The notes: generated from the letters alone by a model not told the origin. A stretch of 64,000 nt of DNA from Diploptera punctata (GCA_030220185.1 JASPKZ010010239.1:1692001-1756000); one strand, 5' to 3'; shown: positions 21,395 through 33,725, counted from the stretch's first letter. Translations and numbers: made by a program.

Positions 21395-22490
21395 TAGTAA
21401 AAGCTTCTTATTTGAGGGGAATATGTTCCGCAAATATGCCGTGAATACAGTAAAAGTTTTAATACTTCTTTTCTTATGTAAATAGTATTTATTCTCAACT
21501 ATAATTTCATTTTACTGTGTTCATCTTTGTTATGATATTGTTATTTAATTGTCTTTAGTTCTACTGTTTTATGTTAATTTACTTGTTAATGTTACATAAT
21601 TAAAACCCTTATATACCGTAAGGTAAAAAAGGGTTTTCATATGTTGGATATAGTAAACAAATACAGAAACCGCGAATATGAGATGGTAATTTGTGTGGGT
21701 ATATAGGGGATACGTTCCGAGATTCCGAAATAAAGTATAAATATATCAAAACAAAATCAATTAATTAGAGATTTTGAACACATTAATATTAATTATTACT
21801 GTCAGGCTTAGGCAAGGGCTTAAAGAACTTTGTTTTTTCCCCTGTTTTGCCGCTTTTATAAGGTCTTTCAATTCAGATCGATGCTTAGCTGTGAATTCAG
21901 CTATGTAATTTCACATTTTGTCTTCGAATTTCTTGATGAATACTGCAGTTTATTCATTAACACTGAAACATCATGATATAGATGCAAACGACTCACCAAC
22001 ATGTAAGTGGTCAAACATTTCTATTTTTACTATAAGCCGCAACATTACTTTTTTTCCGCTTCGGAACTAAAATTTTCTTTCCTTTTACTCGTCATTATAA
22101 ATTGTTAACAAAGCAGAAGAGACACGTGCTATTCAATCAAAATTATTGCAACGAATGACAAGTTGAAACAATAAAAACACCGATCGTGGCGAGAGCGGCA
22201 TTTATCAACGGACATAGCGGTACGTGAATTACGGCGGCGGTGGCTTTTAACAACGAACTTTAGGCTTCGTGACAAGAAGGCTTGTTTTATTAAGATATTA
22301 ATTTATCCATTTGGTTTGAATCGCTCCTTGTAAAAGCCGCCTGAGCATGTGCCTGCAGTAAAAAAAAAGTTGCTGACTGGATCCACGAATAAAGACATTT
22401 TTAGCCGCGAATACAGGAACTGTGTCGCAATTTTTTAACCCGCAATAATGGAAACGCGAATCCGGAACCGTAAATAAAGAGCTTTTACTG
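21395..22490 (-). mobile_element. pogo/Tigger-like DNA transposon relic
   Basis: The ends TAGTAAAAGCTTCTTATTTG and the complement of CAGTAAAAGCTCTTTATTTA form ~20-bp inverted repeats flanked by TA. On the minus strand a start MTSKRKENFSSEAEKK resembles the N-terminus of pogo/Tigger transposases. Further on, VFIKKFEDKM and KHRSELKDLIKAAK are also in this style. Stops and a large internal deletion remove the DDE core. Confidence 0.55.
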
Positions 22491-22659
22491 TATTAGAAAA
22501 ATTATATCGGGTTTACAAACACACTCGCTCTTTACCTTAGCTTACCCTGTGAGTTTATAGTTACTTTTACATGCCCCATGACACACAAGTATTACAGACA
22601 CACAGCATAGGCTATCTAAAGATCATTTGTAACTCTGAATAGCATAGATAATTTTGTGA

Positions 22660-22965
22660 CCACATCTCCTTGGATAATGAGTGATCATCTCAATTGCGGA
22701 TGCACATCCGAGACACCATGAACATATAAGACAAATATATACCATTCACTCAGTCATCCATACTAAACAGGCCGAATATTGTGTGGAAGATAATTTTGAT
22801 GACTAAATGTTATTCGGAGGAAATTAGGGTCTTACAATTTCCCCTAGTTGTCTTATGAAGAAAAACCTCGCGAAAACCTCACTCAGGATACGTGTCCCTA
22901 CCGGGGATCAAACGTGGTTCTGCTGTTTACGAGGCAACAACGTTATTCCGGTTATGAAATGGTTT
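22660..22965 (-). mobile_element. SINE-6 copy
   Basis: Aligns with 5183-5488: GAGTGATCATCTCAATTGCG, CATCCGAGACACCATGA and CCTCACTCAGGATACGTGTC. The head is degenerate (GGGGATCAAACGTGG in the B-box position). Confidence 0.58.
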
Positions 22966-23556
22966 AAACCATAATAAAATTAATAAGCTAACTTCATATT
23001 TACTTATTTTTTATACCAGATTAAATGAAATATCCGATATGCAGTTCCCTTAAGATTCATCCGATTATTACTCTTCCACGTAATCGTAAGCCTTCCTAAT
23101 GTACTACTTTCCGTTAAGGTTCCCCCCCATAAAACAAGAATGGGAAAGAAAAATCCACTGTTGTTCCTTTAAGTTACATGACCTTCCATTCCAATCTCTT
23201 AGACATATTAACTGTCACATAATTAGGAGAATGTTATGAATTATGTATCTCGTTGTAAAGCTTCCTCCATTCTTCTCTTTTGTGGGAGGGTGCGATCCTA
23301 TTTTTAAACACTTTTCTCTCAGCCTTAATATAAGTGATAAAGTTTAAAACCTATAGAAGATCACAAAAAATCGTTATATATTAGCTGGCTATGTGCCGCA
23401 AGTGTGTAGACACTGGTCCTCCACCTCTGGGTCTCATTTATGTGTCGAGGTCACTCTGTTTGGAATTAGTGCTAGATAAATCGAAACCAAACAATTTTTT
23501 CTCCAGCTTTCTCCTGTTTTCTCTTCCAACCAAAATGTATCCCAACATTTCCCATA
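22966..23556. other. No feature recognised
   Basis: Mixed sequence with no open frame of note before the MITE. Confidence 0.35.
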
Positions 23557-23558
23557 TA

Positions 23559-23762
23559 CAGTGCGATCAGTATAGCAATGGGCAGGAGACTGGGCTTTCT
23601 GTCTATCTAAACTAAATACCCAAACATGCTGAGATTTTAGCTTTCCAATATTAAACCCAATATTTTCTAGAACAGGAAATAATTCAAATAAATGTGCAGA
23701 CATAACAACATCGCACAGCACAAACCTCGAGTCTGCTGTCCAATGCTATACTGATCGCACTG
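23559..23762. mobile_element. 204-bp MITE with mariner-like TIRs
   Basis: CAGTGCGATCAGTATAGCAA at the left and its near-complement ending at 23762, with TA on both sides (23557-23558, 23763-23764). The arms extend about 30 bp. The termini match those of 9936-10614, so that family's transposase probably mobilised it. Confidence 0.88.
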
Positions 23763-23764
23763 TA

Positions 23765-24070
23765 TATGCCATCAATTTCGTTTCGTTTAATTCCATCTAC
23801 TACTGTGGTGGTAGGAAAGACCTGGTTAGCTGATCCGTGTCTAGCACAGACCTTCAATAACTCTCTTCTCTCGACCTTGGATTAAATCGGACACGAGTGG
23901 GGGATTTACTTTAATAATTTTACATATTCAGCAAAAGACAAGAAGACAAGTTACCTTGGACTGAATAAAAGAGGAATTTTCCGTTTTATGTCGACATCAA
24001 TAAGTATACTGTAATATTTATCTGTTAATCATAATGTACAATATCATATCAATTTTATACCAATATATTT
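23765..24070. other. No feature recognised
   Basis: Unassigned sequence between a MITE and degenerate tandem repeats. Confidence 0.35.
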
Positions 24071-24074
24071 ATAT

Positions 24075-24260
24075 TTTTCTATTATCTGCTTATAATATTG
24101 TATAATGTTACATTTTCATAAGATTAGTAGCCTGTAGGCCTATATAACCTCTTATTATTTGCTTATAATGAAGTATAAAGTCGTTGCTGTTTCATAAGAA
24201 TTAATAGTTTTCATATTATCTGCTCATAATAATTATAATGTCTTAACGTTTCATACGAAA
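24075..24260. repeat. Three degenerate ~70-bp tandem units
   Basis: Units share ATTATCTGCTTATAATA, a TATAATGT-like core and TTTCATAAGA, starting near 24078, 24150 and 24218. They lie directly beside the Penelope-like end at 24297-24440. Confidence 0.6.
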
Positions 24261-24296
24261 AATCGCTTGTAATCATTCTACTATTACCGTCTTGAA

Positions 24297-24440
24297 TAAT
24301 ATGAGATGTTAAATATATACTTTTTACCTGGGAAGTCAGTCGTCCTCAACTAAATTATTAAACTTCAAGTTATTCTAATATGGAGACCGTTTCAAAACAA
24401 TATTTCATCTTCTGCGTTTTAACTGGAACTCATAGTGTTA
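24297..24440 (-). mobile_element. Penelope-like element end, subfamily I
   Basis: The minus strand reads GCAGAAGATGAAATATTG..TTTTGAAACGG, then AGTTGAGGACGACTGACTTC and CCCAGGT. Same order and spacing as 8670-8750. Confidence 0.62.
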
Positions 24441-24960
24441 TATAGGTTGTATAACGGATTTATGTCTGCATACATAAGCCCTTCTTTTCGCAAACCATAC
24501 TAATAATAGACTATCCAATCCGGCCAATATAAATTTAATTTTTTTCTCATCACTGAACAATACCTGTTTCCATTCGGACTTCCAGGTCATGCGTCTTGTA
24601 TATTTTGATCATTCGGGGTTACCTTTTCTTCTTTCTGTATATCAACAATTTGCTTCGATCCACCATTTTAAATGGTGTAGACTTTTGGACATTAATGTTG
24701 GTATCTTCAGATAATCTTCCCAGGAAGGTACAATCTGATAGCAATCTCTCCTGACGCAGTATAAGTTCATGTGGTCTTCCATGAGATATGCCATATTCCG
24801 CTTCATGCTTCAAAAAACTATTCACCAGCCATGGGGATTTCTCAATCCTCCGTGCTAGTTCTCTAGCCGATAATCCTTCATCCTTAGAAGCGAGTATTTG
24901 TCCTTTTGTCCTTTATCCATATCTGACTATCTTGGTTTTCGTCCCATAGCCTTAAACACT
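24441..24960 (-). pseudogene. Tc1-like transposase fragment
   Basis: Minus strand: an MGRK start, then KDEGLSARELARRIEKSPW and VNSFLKHEAEYG (helix-turn-helix, with the RP linker of GRPHELILRQERLL). Further on is MTWKSEWKQVLFSDEKK, the block holding the first catalytic Asp. The second and third catalytic positions are lost. Stops occur at the start of the helix-turn-helix. Related to the Tc1 pseudogene at 28384-29697. Confidence 0.75.
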
Positions 24961-25655
24961 TGAAAACATAAGTGCAAAATCTACTATGTAAGTACTTTTA
25001 TTCTGTTACGTACTTATACATGCATTCTATAGTAAACACTGACAGTAACCGGGAGTAAGTAAATGATGACTTGTGTTCGTTTACATGGAACTTTTGCTGT
25101 TGTATCATTATAGAACAGTAGATTGTATCAATTTGCAACAGAGAATTGATCTCATGGTTTTATTAGGCTTGTGTGTTTATATAATGTTGCTCTGCACACA
25201 TTATAGCCTACGTGCAGCCTTACTGGATCATTCTAGCATTATAAATGCAATTATTGAAGATAGAAACTCCATATTTTCTGTTATGGATATAAATATATAC
25301 ATAGGTTTTGAAGCGAAAAGTAGCATCCTACTATCCGAAAGGTAAAATAAATAAAACGTTACTTTATTTTGTTGCATTTTACGTCAGTTACCACGGAATT
25401 CATCAAACTGTCTTTAATCCATTACTGGTTTGATTGAATTCTATGTAAATTCTAATAGATTCTTAAAGGATAACGTTACTTGTCTTGAATAATCAAGCTT
25501 AACTTCCCTTTGAATGTAGGTTCGTTGAAATGTGTCATATTTCCAGAAATCACACAATGTAATATTTAACTGTGTTAAGTATATTTCTCAATGTCAGCTC
25601 CTGCTTCAACATAAAACCTTCATTCCTACAATTAGGCCTATATGAAAGGCAAAAT
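24961..25655. other. No feature recognised
   Basis: A 90-codon frame at 25073-25345 has hydrophobic stretches but no family resemblance. Otherwise featureless. Confidence 0.35.
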
Positions 25656-25671
25656 GAAGAACAAAAGGAAG

Positions 25672-25779
25672 GAAGAAAGAAAGAAAGAAAGAAAGAGAGA
25701 CAAAGAAAGAGAGACAGAAAGAAAGAGAGACAGAAAGAAAGAGAGACAGAAAGAAAGAGAGAGAGAAAGAAAGAGAGAG

Positions 25780-25828
<49 letters not shown>
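25672..25828. repeat. (GAAA)n/(GAGA)n purine tract
   Basis: About 155 bases almost wholly purine on the plus strand, with GAAA units mixed with GAGACA and GAGA. It gives false lysine/arginine/glutamate frames. Confidence 0.93.
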
Positions 25829-25829
<1 letters not shown>

Positions 25830-26058
25830 GGAAACAATCTACATGTAGACCTTCATTAGAGAAATTACACTGTCAGCTGGAAAATGTGACATTATGATCT
25901 GTGGTTTTGTTAGTCCAACCAAATGTATTCAGAACTCTTCATTGTAAGACGGTGTTAAGGCCAACTTAAAGAGAAATATAGGTTGTCATTTATTTTAAAA
26001 TAAATAATTTTTCTTATTTCCTTGTAGCATAGTTGAACTCATAAGGTTTGGGAACTGT

Positions 26059-26111
<53 letters not shown>
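26059..26111. repeat. (AT)n microsatellite
   Basis: About 26 AT units. Confidence 0.93.
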
Positions 26112-26113
<2 letters not shown>

Positions 26114-26401
26114 CTTTATTTGTCGTTAAAAAGTATTTAAAACATTTAAAACGTTGATCGTATGTTCATATAACAATAAGACTAATTTAACGTTTAAATT
26201 GTATCTCATGGGATTCTAAAGCAGATTATCTCCGAAACAACTGATTATATTAGGATTGCAGATTTTTAAGTTAAGGGGTTTGGTCAAGTCTTCAATATTA
26301 TGCGAAAACATTTCTGAAATTATTGTATTTCGAATCTTCACAAATTATATTCTTTTCTGTGAGACTGTAGTGTAGGATATACAAAAGGAATGTTGAACGT
26401 C

Positions 26402-27253
26402 TGTAATAGTCCAAGATCCGACTGCAAGGTTACTATGATCATCGAGCGTATGAACAAATTCAATTTTTTTTCATAAAATTGTGAATTACTGAATACATTA
26501 TTGCCGAGTTGCCTATTAAAAAATCGGTCGCCACTATGTTTAATTGAAATATAGTTAATTAATTTATTCGAAATAATTTGATTCACTTATTATTAAAATA
26601 AATTATAACCCAGTTCGGAGAAATTGATGTATAGAGCTTGAAAAGTTTTGGTTGCCACTGCACAGTTTGCCGTAAATCTCCTCGCGGCTACAGCAGACTG
26701 TGGCACCAGTCATTAATACAATGGCGGTAAGTATGTATTTATTGTTTTATATTGTTCCCTCGCAGCGGGAAGTAAAACGAATGTCCTTTATGTATACTAC
26801 GTACATTGTATATACAAAAATATATCCAAAAGGCAGTGTTAATATACATTATACAAAACAAATCACAGCATTTCAAATGAACGGAACTTTATTTGAAACA
26901 ATATAAAACAATAAATAGGTTTTTGCCGCCATTTTATTACTGATTGGTGTCACAGCCTGCTGTAGCCGCGAGGATGTTTACGGCCAAGTGTATAATGGCA
27001 ACCAAAACTTCTCAAGCTCTATACACCGATTTCTGCTAACTGGGTTATAATTTATTTTAATAACAAGTGAATAAAATTATTTCCAATAAATAAATTAATT
27101 ATATTTTAATTAAACATACTCGCGGCCAAATTTTAATAGGCAACTCGGCAAAAATATATTCAGCAATTTACAATTTTGTGAAAAAAATAGTTTTTGTTCA
27201 TACACTCGACAACCGTAGCAATCTTGCAGCCGGATCTTGGACTGTAAGAATCA
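26402..27253. mobile_element. Foldback element with ~325-bp inverted arms
   Basis: The left arm 26402-26727 and right arm 26926-27253 are inverted copies. They share AGTCCAAGATCCG at the outer ends, GGCAACTCGGC, AACCCAGTTNGCAGAAAT-like sequence, and CTCGCGGCTACAGCAG near the centre. A ~200-bp unique spacer separates them. The arms have diverged by some indels and substitutions, so it is older than the foldback at 40569. No transposase. Superfamily unknown. Confidence 0.82.
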
Positions 27254-27607
27254 GTTAATATAATTGTCTAATTGTTAGACTAGTTGACATAAATTGTTAG
27301 AGTGTCAATAAGATACATGTGTCTGTTTTTTTTCCTATAACTTCGTGGAGTTTTCTAGTAATATTTTCAGTACAAAAATTAATCCAGGAATTGTGGAACT
27401 TGTAGAGATATAAAATTAATAAAATTCATTGTAAAATACTTGAGATAATAACTTACAAATGCTTACCTTGTATTTACATTGTTCGGGAAAGAAAGTAGTT
27501 CATATTATTATAGACTAGGCCTATATTACGTACATATAGGTTATTATGGTAAATAAGTTTGTCACTTTTTTCCTTATTTTAACATTTAATAATTGTTTTC
27601 ATGTGAC

Positions 27608-27705
27608 GAGGTAACGTCGACGTCTCGGATACAGCGGATCCGGTTTGATTAACAGTGGAAAAGTTATCTGGGTGAGTTTTTCGGGGTATTATTTGTCTGT
27701 TTAAA
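27608..27705 (+). mobile_element. Degenerate SINE head fragment
   Basis: GTCTCGGATACAGCGG..CGGTTTGATT then CTGGGTGAGTTTTTCGGGGT is arranged like the SINE-1/SINE-6 head and first body segment. Confidence 0.4.
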
Positions 27706-28054
27706 AGAAAATTAGTAAATCATAACCCCAGAATACAATTAGGCATCATAATCACTCTATCATACTCGCCTTTTTGCTATGAATATATGACTGAATGATA
27801 TGTCTTGTCTCAAATTTGTGTTGTCTCGGTGGCATTAAGCTGATCAAGTCACCCGGCGAGACCTTGCACGTCATTTTGTATTGTCAGTAGGTATCTATAC
27901 GGTCCAAAGTTTTTCTAACTCTATCCTCACATTGTCACTCAAAACCTCGGGAGGCATGGGGCACGTAAAACTACCAACAAAGAATGACGATAAACAAATA
28001 CTTATAGTTTTTAACTAAACTGAATTTGTATACAAATTTAGGAATAACACTGAT
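27706..28054. other. No feature recognised
   Basis: Unassigned sequence between two degenerate SINE pieces. Confidence 0.3.
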
Positions 28055-28170
28055 TACTTCAGCGATGTGCTCAGAGTCAGTGGTCCCGTGTTTTATCTCC
28101 GGTCGAGAGAAGTTCCCTGGGTAAAGATTGTTTTCGGTATTTTTCCTCATATGTAATGCAGTCATCCGAG
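28055..28170 (+). mobile_element. Degenerate SINE fragment
   Basis: CCGGTCGAGAGAAGTTCCCTGGG followed by TTTTTCCTCATATGTAATGC parallels the SINE-1/6 layout (B box, CTGGGTGAGG, CCTCACCTGTAAG). Confidence 0.4.
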
Positions 28171-28383
28171 TAGGCTCTTAGGTCCTTGTGAAGACAAATA
28201 CGTGTACAGTGGAGGTATAAAGGAACTTGTTAAAAGTGTTAACACAAGCTTATTTACTCTTTCTTTGGCATTTTTCTATATTAACTTACGAGGTGATTGA
28301 GTATAAAACACACACAAATAATGTCAAAATTAATTATCCATTTCCGTCCAAAAAAGTACATGAAAACTGAAACCACTCTCACA

Positions 28384-29697
28384 TATGGGTGGAAATTACT
28401 ATAAAGGCACTTTGTGTATTTCACAGATTAAACCAAAAAGACTGAGCGCAAAGATTACATCAAAGTTCTAAAATTTAGTGGAACCTCCATTGTTGTTAAT
28501 TACTTGGAAGATTCTCTTTGGCATTGACTTGATGAGGGTGTTTATTTCTTCCACTGAGATTGAAGCCCACTCTTCCTGAATAACATTTTTCTCCTCAGTC
28601 ACTGTCCCAAACTGCCGTCCATTGCGATACACACGCCTTGCCAGGATCCCCCATAAGTTCTCAATCGGATTTAAATCAGGACTTCTGATTGGCCACGTCA
28701 AAAGTGGTATTTCGTTCTTCCTGAACCACCCCTTTGATTTGGCAGACACGTGAATGGAAGCATTATCTGGCTGAAAAGGGACTATTATTATGCTTTCAAG
28801 TCTTATACGAGAATTTCCCGGAAGGAAAATTTTCTATAGGATCGTAACAGGCCTTGGCCTAATACTTGGAAGGAGGAAGAAGAAGAAATATTAGATCTTC
28901 GCCAAATTCCTCATAAATTCGTATCAATTAGGACTCCAGAAGCTCCTCAGTGTAGGACTCAGAATTCATCTTGGTGCATATCCATGCTATTTTTTATCTT
29001 CCTTTAAAGCAGAATGCTGCCCAAATCTTAACGTCTCCACCACCGACGTTTCTACTCATTCTAACTTGCTCTTCAGTACGAAGGTCGTTCCAGTAATACT
29101 GAAGGCCATCAGGCCCGTCCAGATTAAACTTCTTCTCATCACTGAACATTACCTTGTTCCATTCTGAGGTCCAGGACATGTGTTCTTCAGCAAGAGTCAT
29201 TCTAACTTTCTTATGTGCATCGTTCAGAGGTGTTTTTTATTTTAGGTTCTTATCTTCTGACAGAATTTTTCTTACTCGTCTGGTTGTTACTGGCAACTTC
29301 AAATCAGCCTGGATTTGAGAAGAAAACATACTCTTACCTTTCGCTTTACGTAAAATGAGGCGTTTAGTGCGTTCAGACAATTTTCTTGTCCGTCCATATT
29401 TCCCGTTGTTTCCATATTGTGAGCCCAGTTTGACAAAATTATGAATGACACATCTTGAAGCCCCAATTTCGTAGGTATTTGTCTATTGGAAAGGCCCATC
29501 TCCTTGAAGGCACTAACTCTTGATTTCCTCTTCATGTGATAGAGGCTTTCCATGTGGCATTGTACGTACTGCTGACTTGTAACTGATGAACGATGCTCAT
29601 AGACACGTCGTCTCCATGTAATTGCAGTGTTTTGTTTACATTTATGTCTCTGTAAGAGCCAGAAGTTGACCCGCCTTTATACTGATTTCCACCCCTA
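28384..29697 (-). mobile_element. Tc1-like transposon, decayed
   Basis: Outer ends GGGTGGAAATTACTATAAAG (left) and the complement of GGGTGGAAATCAGTATAAAG (right) are inverted repeats of about 25 bp. Three transposase pieces lie between on the minus strand. A stretch at about 28780-28900 fits neither flank well and may be a small insertion. Confidence 0.82.
28468..29560 (-). pseudogene. Tc1-like (DD34E) transposase pseudogene
   Basis: Reading order on the minus strand: 29299-29553 N-terminal helix-turn-helix (SRVSAFKEMGLSNRQI); 28994-29200 with WNKVMFSDEKKFNLDGPDG (first catalytic Asp) and VKIWAAFCFKGR; 28468-28775 with PDNASIHVS (second Asp) and SPDLNPIENLWG (Glu). I count 34 residues between the second Asp and the Glu, the Tc1 spacing. 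Stops and frameshifts separate the pieces. Confidence 0.85.
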
Positions 29698-29740
29698 GGA
29701 CAGCGTTTTCTTAGATTTTACATATTATTTACATATATTG

Positions 29741-30142
29741 TATTGTATTGTAAGCCTATGTTTTCCCTTTACAGAGATTTAGGCGTTTCCCCCTACAGGG
29801 AAGAATTTGAACCATTCTAATTTAGTTACACTTGTTTTCGTATAGATGTCATTTTTGAGTGATACGTGGTCAGCGTTCCGCCTCATACTGACATCTAGGA
29901 AACCAAGGTAGTACTAGGACGGGAAAATTCGGAAAAGTTTGCTTAGAGGCCTTTTATTCAGGCTTAAGGATTTTTTACGAGCCTGAAAATCTTCAGACTC
30001 GGGACCCACGGCTTAAAGTCCCTCCCGGAGGACTTGCTCCTTGGATTTTTCCGTCCTAAAAAAATCCATCGACCCCGGCGGGTTTGAACCCGCGACCCTT
30101 GGGACCAGAGGCAAGGGGCATAACCACTAGTCCACCGCGGCC
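29741..30142 (-). mobile_element. SINE-2 copy, full length
   Basis: Minus strand: head GGCCGCGGTGGACTAGTGGT, B box GGGTTCAAACCCGCCGGGG, body AAGTCCTCCGGGAGGGACTT and GATGTCAGTATGAGGCGG, tail ACATAGGCTTACAATACAAT. Very close to 36036-36439, so both are fairly young. Confidence 0.9.
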
Positions 30143-30460
30143 TATATTTACATATATAATAAATACAAAATGAGACCTGTATAAAATTATGTCCAAGATA
30201 AGTATATGTAATCTATGACACACATACGGTATTTGCATAAATATTTCAGGTTGTTTTACTACTAAAAGTTAGTCGCTTTATACCAATTTCCTCCACTGTA
30301 TATATGATCTGGAGTTAAAATTCTCTCCTGATAGGGCATATCTCTGTAAGGCTCTGGTATCATGGGACATTTAGACGTTAATGGGGATATTAAACTATTG
30401 GAAAAGGAATATGAGTATAGAATAGTGAACATAGTTATAATTTTCATTAAACATTGCATT
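30143..30460. other. No feature recognised
   Basis: Unassigned sequence between a SINE and repeat R. Confidence 0.35.
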
Positions 30461-31120
30461 GACTATTTAACTCACTCCCCAAACGGGAGTCAATGACCGA
30501 TCACATTTCAATGAATTTTGTTTTACAATTAATGACAGTCGTGTTCCACTTATTCTTTATCGAATTCTCTTTACCACCTCCTGCTTTTGTGATAAAGGTA
30601 GCTCCCGCCTTTTAATATTCTGAACAGGTCACAGCATTAATTTGCAGTGATTGGCTCTCCAGCATAACACTGAATATAGCAAATAATGAACAGATTCTTT
30701 CAAACGACACATTTGATAATTGTTTCTTCAATAATTGGGTATTTAAACAATGAATGTACGGAATTGTTTCTAAAAAAAATAAATTAATAACCTATGATGT
30801 TGGTTACAATATACCGTTTGAAGTGTTTCATTTTTTCTCCATTAGAGTGCATTCCTACAATATTGCGATTCTATTTGACAATAAATAACATGATCAACTT
30901 GCAATGGATAAACAAATGAAACGTAACCACACATGTCTGATTTGTTTTCAAACATCGCTGTTTACATTGATTTTATACATATTTTAAAATAACGATATTT
31001 AAATAGTTATTTTTAAGTAAACAGCTTAGTTTTATTCATTAAATAGTCATAACAAATGCTAATCTTGATTTCCAAATCCTCTAGATAAATTCACTTGTCA
31101 CTTCGTCACTCGTGACATTA
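30461..31120 (+). repeat. Family R repeat, copy 2
   Basis: It starts GACTATTTAACTCACTCCCC and runs to TTAAATAGTCATAACAAATG, then a partial copy of the terminal palindrome seen complete in copy 3 (CTCTAGATAAATTCACTTGT here, with the second half deleted). Confidence 0.7.
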
Positions 31121-31599
31121 CTTACCACTTCTAATACGTAACGCCACGGTTTATGCAACTGTTGGAACTTTACAAAATATTTAATCATGGCAAGCTGAGG
31201 TGAGAAATGCATTGTGTCACATACGCGGCTGTAGCACTGAGGAATAGGTTATTGAAACGAGATGAAAAATCTGGAGCGTTGTAATGATAAGCAAATATGA
31301 GCTAATCAGCAATCTAATAAATCTCACCTTTGTGCGCCCAATTAAATTGCAAACTGCTGTAAAATTGTACCTTGCTTTTATACCAGCCTTTATAAAGATA
31401 GCGTGAGGTGTTCGTTTCCGGTACTTACTATTTCTGTGCTTCTACCTTACCACGTAGTTGACAAAACGAATTCATATTTGTGTCCACGTGTTTTCTTATG
31501 GCAGTAACCAAGTTGATTTTGGTCAAAGCAATTTTGATCAAACCTGCGTTTGTTTCCACGAAAATTAAAAATGTTTGCTTTTTTTAATCCAAAATTATT
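31121..31599. other. No feature recognised
   Basis: Unassigned. Confidence 0.35.
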
Positions 31600-32145
31600 T
31601 TAGAAAATCAAAGTATAGAACAGGTGTCTAGTTTCAAATATTTGGGCGTGATGTTGGCTACAATGTGGAGAGAGATATTGGCTCCAAAATAAATAAATTT
31701 CAGAAGGTGTGTGGAACAATACAGAGAACATTCAAAAATAAAAATAGAAAAGAAACCAAGATAAAAATGTATAATGTTATGGCGGTCCCCACAATATTGT
31801 ATGGATGTGAAACTTGGGCTCCAGTGAAAAAACAGAAGGATAGAATACAGACGGCGGAGATGAGGTTCCTAAGACAAGTAAAAGGATGTACAAGACTTGA
31901 TAAAATAAGAAATGAGGATATAAGAGAAGAAATGAAAGTACAGCCTTTATTGGATAAGGTCACGAATTACAGACAGAAATGGATTGATCATATGGATGGA
32001 ATGAGTAAGGAGAGATATCCATTGTTAGCAAGAAATTATCAAGCACGAGGAACACGTGATGTTGGAAGACCTAGAAGACGTTGGGCTGATGCATCACGAA
32101 GTCGGAACGGGCAATTGCCTAATCCCTGGAGTGATGATGATGATG
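31600..32145 (+). pseudogene. RTE-type LINE (group B) C-terminal region
   Basis: The frame reads VSSFKYLGVM, then (31665 on) KMYNVMAVPTILYGCETW, IQTAEMRFLRQVKGCTR, IRNEDIREEM, W.DHM and GRPRRRW. This is the segment after the RT domain in RTE-type elements, about 176 codons open. A GATGATGATGATG tail follows at 32133. The RT core is truncated away. Full elements would encode endonuclease plus RT. Confidence 0.82.
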
Positions 32146-32281
32146 CTTTTTTTAATTCGGCTAGTCATAAAAAAGTCAATTCAAATCCAAATTAAAATAT
32201 TGCGCATTCTCTTGTACAATACAAAACACGTCGAATCATGAATAAATTGCAAAAGGTTTATGAAAAATGAGATATGTAATA

Positions 32282-32600
32282 TCCATCCAAAGTAATTCTG
32301 CCTTAGGGCAGGACTTTCACTGCAATCATAGCATTTTCATGCTATGCTTTTCAGCTTTACTAGGGAATTACAGATGTGGTAGCTTCCCGTTGATTTCCAC
32401 ATCGGTGAAGGATAATGATGATATTGATAAGGGGCGGTTGATTTTCGGAGACCGTTGGGCCCTAGGCGTCCTGATATTTTTCTTACGGGTGAGGAAAAAC
32501 TCCGAAAAAAACCTCACCCAGGAGTCTTTCCCGACCGAGAATCGAACCCGGGCCCACTGCGTGACAAGGCAGCACGCTACCTGGAGATCACAGCGATGGA
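32282..32600 (-). mobile_element. SINE-1 copy E
   Basis: Full-length but diverged: head TCCATCGCTGTGATCTCCAG, short ATC stretch, hairpin end modified (CTGCCCTAAGGCAG). Confidence 0.87.
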
Positions 32601-32874
32601 CGTATGTAATATAAGGTAACGTTATTTGGTATAAAAATAAATACACAGATTTGTTATTTGGAATATATACTTAATGACACAATTTCTTTCAAGATATGTT
32701 AACATATAATAGATTTTATCGTATATGCCAGTTTTTCATTATTTGTCAATAGAGTATTTTCTACGGAGGTTATGTTTTGTAAACAAACGTCTCCCATTGA
32801 TAGCGCAATACATAATAGAATCTTTGGTAACATTAAGAAATAGCATTGCTTCAACGAATAATAATAGTATTGAC

Positions 32875-32875
<1 letters not shown>

Positions 32876-32911
<36 letters not shown>
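32876..32911. repeat. (ATT)n microsatellite
   Basis: About 12 units at the truncated 5' boundary of the LINE that follows. Confidence 0.9.
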
Positions 32912-32949
32912 GCGAGGAGATGCTAAAGGACAACACGCACACACCATTG

Positions 32950-33700
32950 AGTAACACTATGAAATTAGGACTGGAAGTAAATATAAAAAAAACTAAATAT
33001 ATGGTCACACGTAGAAATTCAGTATATAATGGAAATGGACAGCTAATGACAAGTCAGGGAAATGTTGATGAAGTGGCTGAATTCAAATACCTAGGAACAA
33101 TAATCAGAAATAGGAATGAGATGCACAAAGAAATTAAACATAGGCTCAATTCTGGAAATGTGTGCTATTATGCATTGCAGAGACTATTGATGTCCCAACT
33201 CCTTTCAAAAAACGTTAAACTGAAAATATATAAAACTATTATTCTACCAGTTATATTATATGGTTGCGAAACATGGAGTCTTACTTTAAGGGACGAAAGG
33301 AGATTACAAGTATTTGAGAATAAAGTACATAGGAAAATTTTTGGACCAAAGAGAGATGAACATACAGGTGAATGGAGAAGACTACATAACAATGAACTAC
33401 ATGGTCTTTATAGGAAGCCAGATATAATAAGAACAGTTAAGTCTCATAGACTGCGATGGGCAGGACATGTTGCACGTATGGGGAATGAAAGACTTGCATG
33501 GAAGATTCTTGTAGGAAAGCCAGAGGGAAAAAACGCCCAATTGGTAGACCAAGAATGAGGTGGGAGAATAACATTAACTAATGATTTGAGGGAAGTAGAT
33601 TATACAGGGAATGATTGGAAAGCATTAGCTCAGGATAGGGATGTATGGAGAGCTTATGTCAGCGCGGCCATGAACCTACGGGTTCGATAGTGCCAGTGAG
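32950..33700 (+). pseudogene. RTE-type LINE (group A), best-preserved copy
   Basis: An open stretch to 33558 carries NIKKTKYMVTRRN, EVAEFKYLGTIIRNR, LYKTI-like IYKTIILPVILYGCETW, FENKVHRKIFGPKRDEHTGE, LHGLYRKPDIIRTVKS and LRWAGHVARMGNER. A frameshift at about 33555 separates the last segment (RWENNIN, NDWKALAQDRDVW). The element ends AACCTACGGGTTCGATAGTG at 33673-33692. It is 5'-truncated: the endonuclease and FADD-bearing RT core are missing. Confidence 0.87.
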
Positions 33701-33703
33701 TAT

Positions 33704-33725
33704 TATAGTATTATTATTATTATTA

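Noticed and set aside
25550..25859. Lys/Arg/Glu-rich and Ser/Phe/Leu-rich frames
   Set aside because: Both strands of a (GAAA)n purine tract.
26700..26906. A possible host exon with ATGGCG and GGTAAGTATG
   Set aside because: It lies across the inner end and spacer of a foldback element, has no homology signal, and the same start context is mirrored in the other arm.
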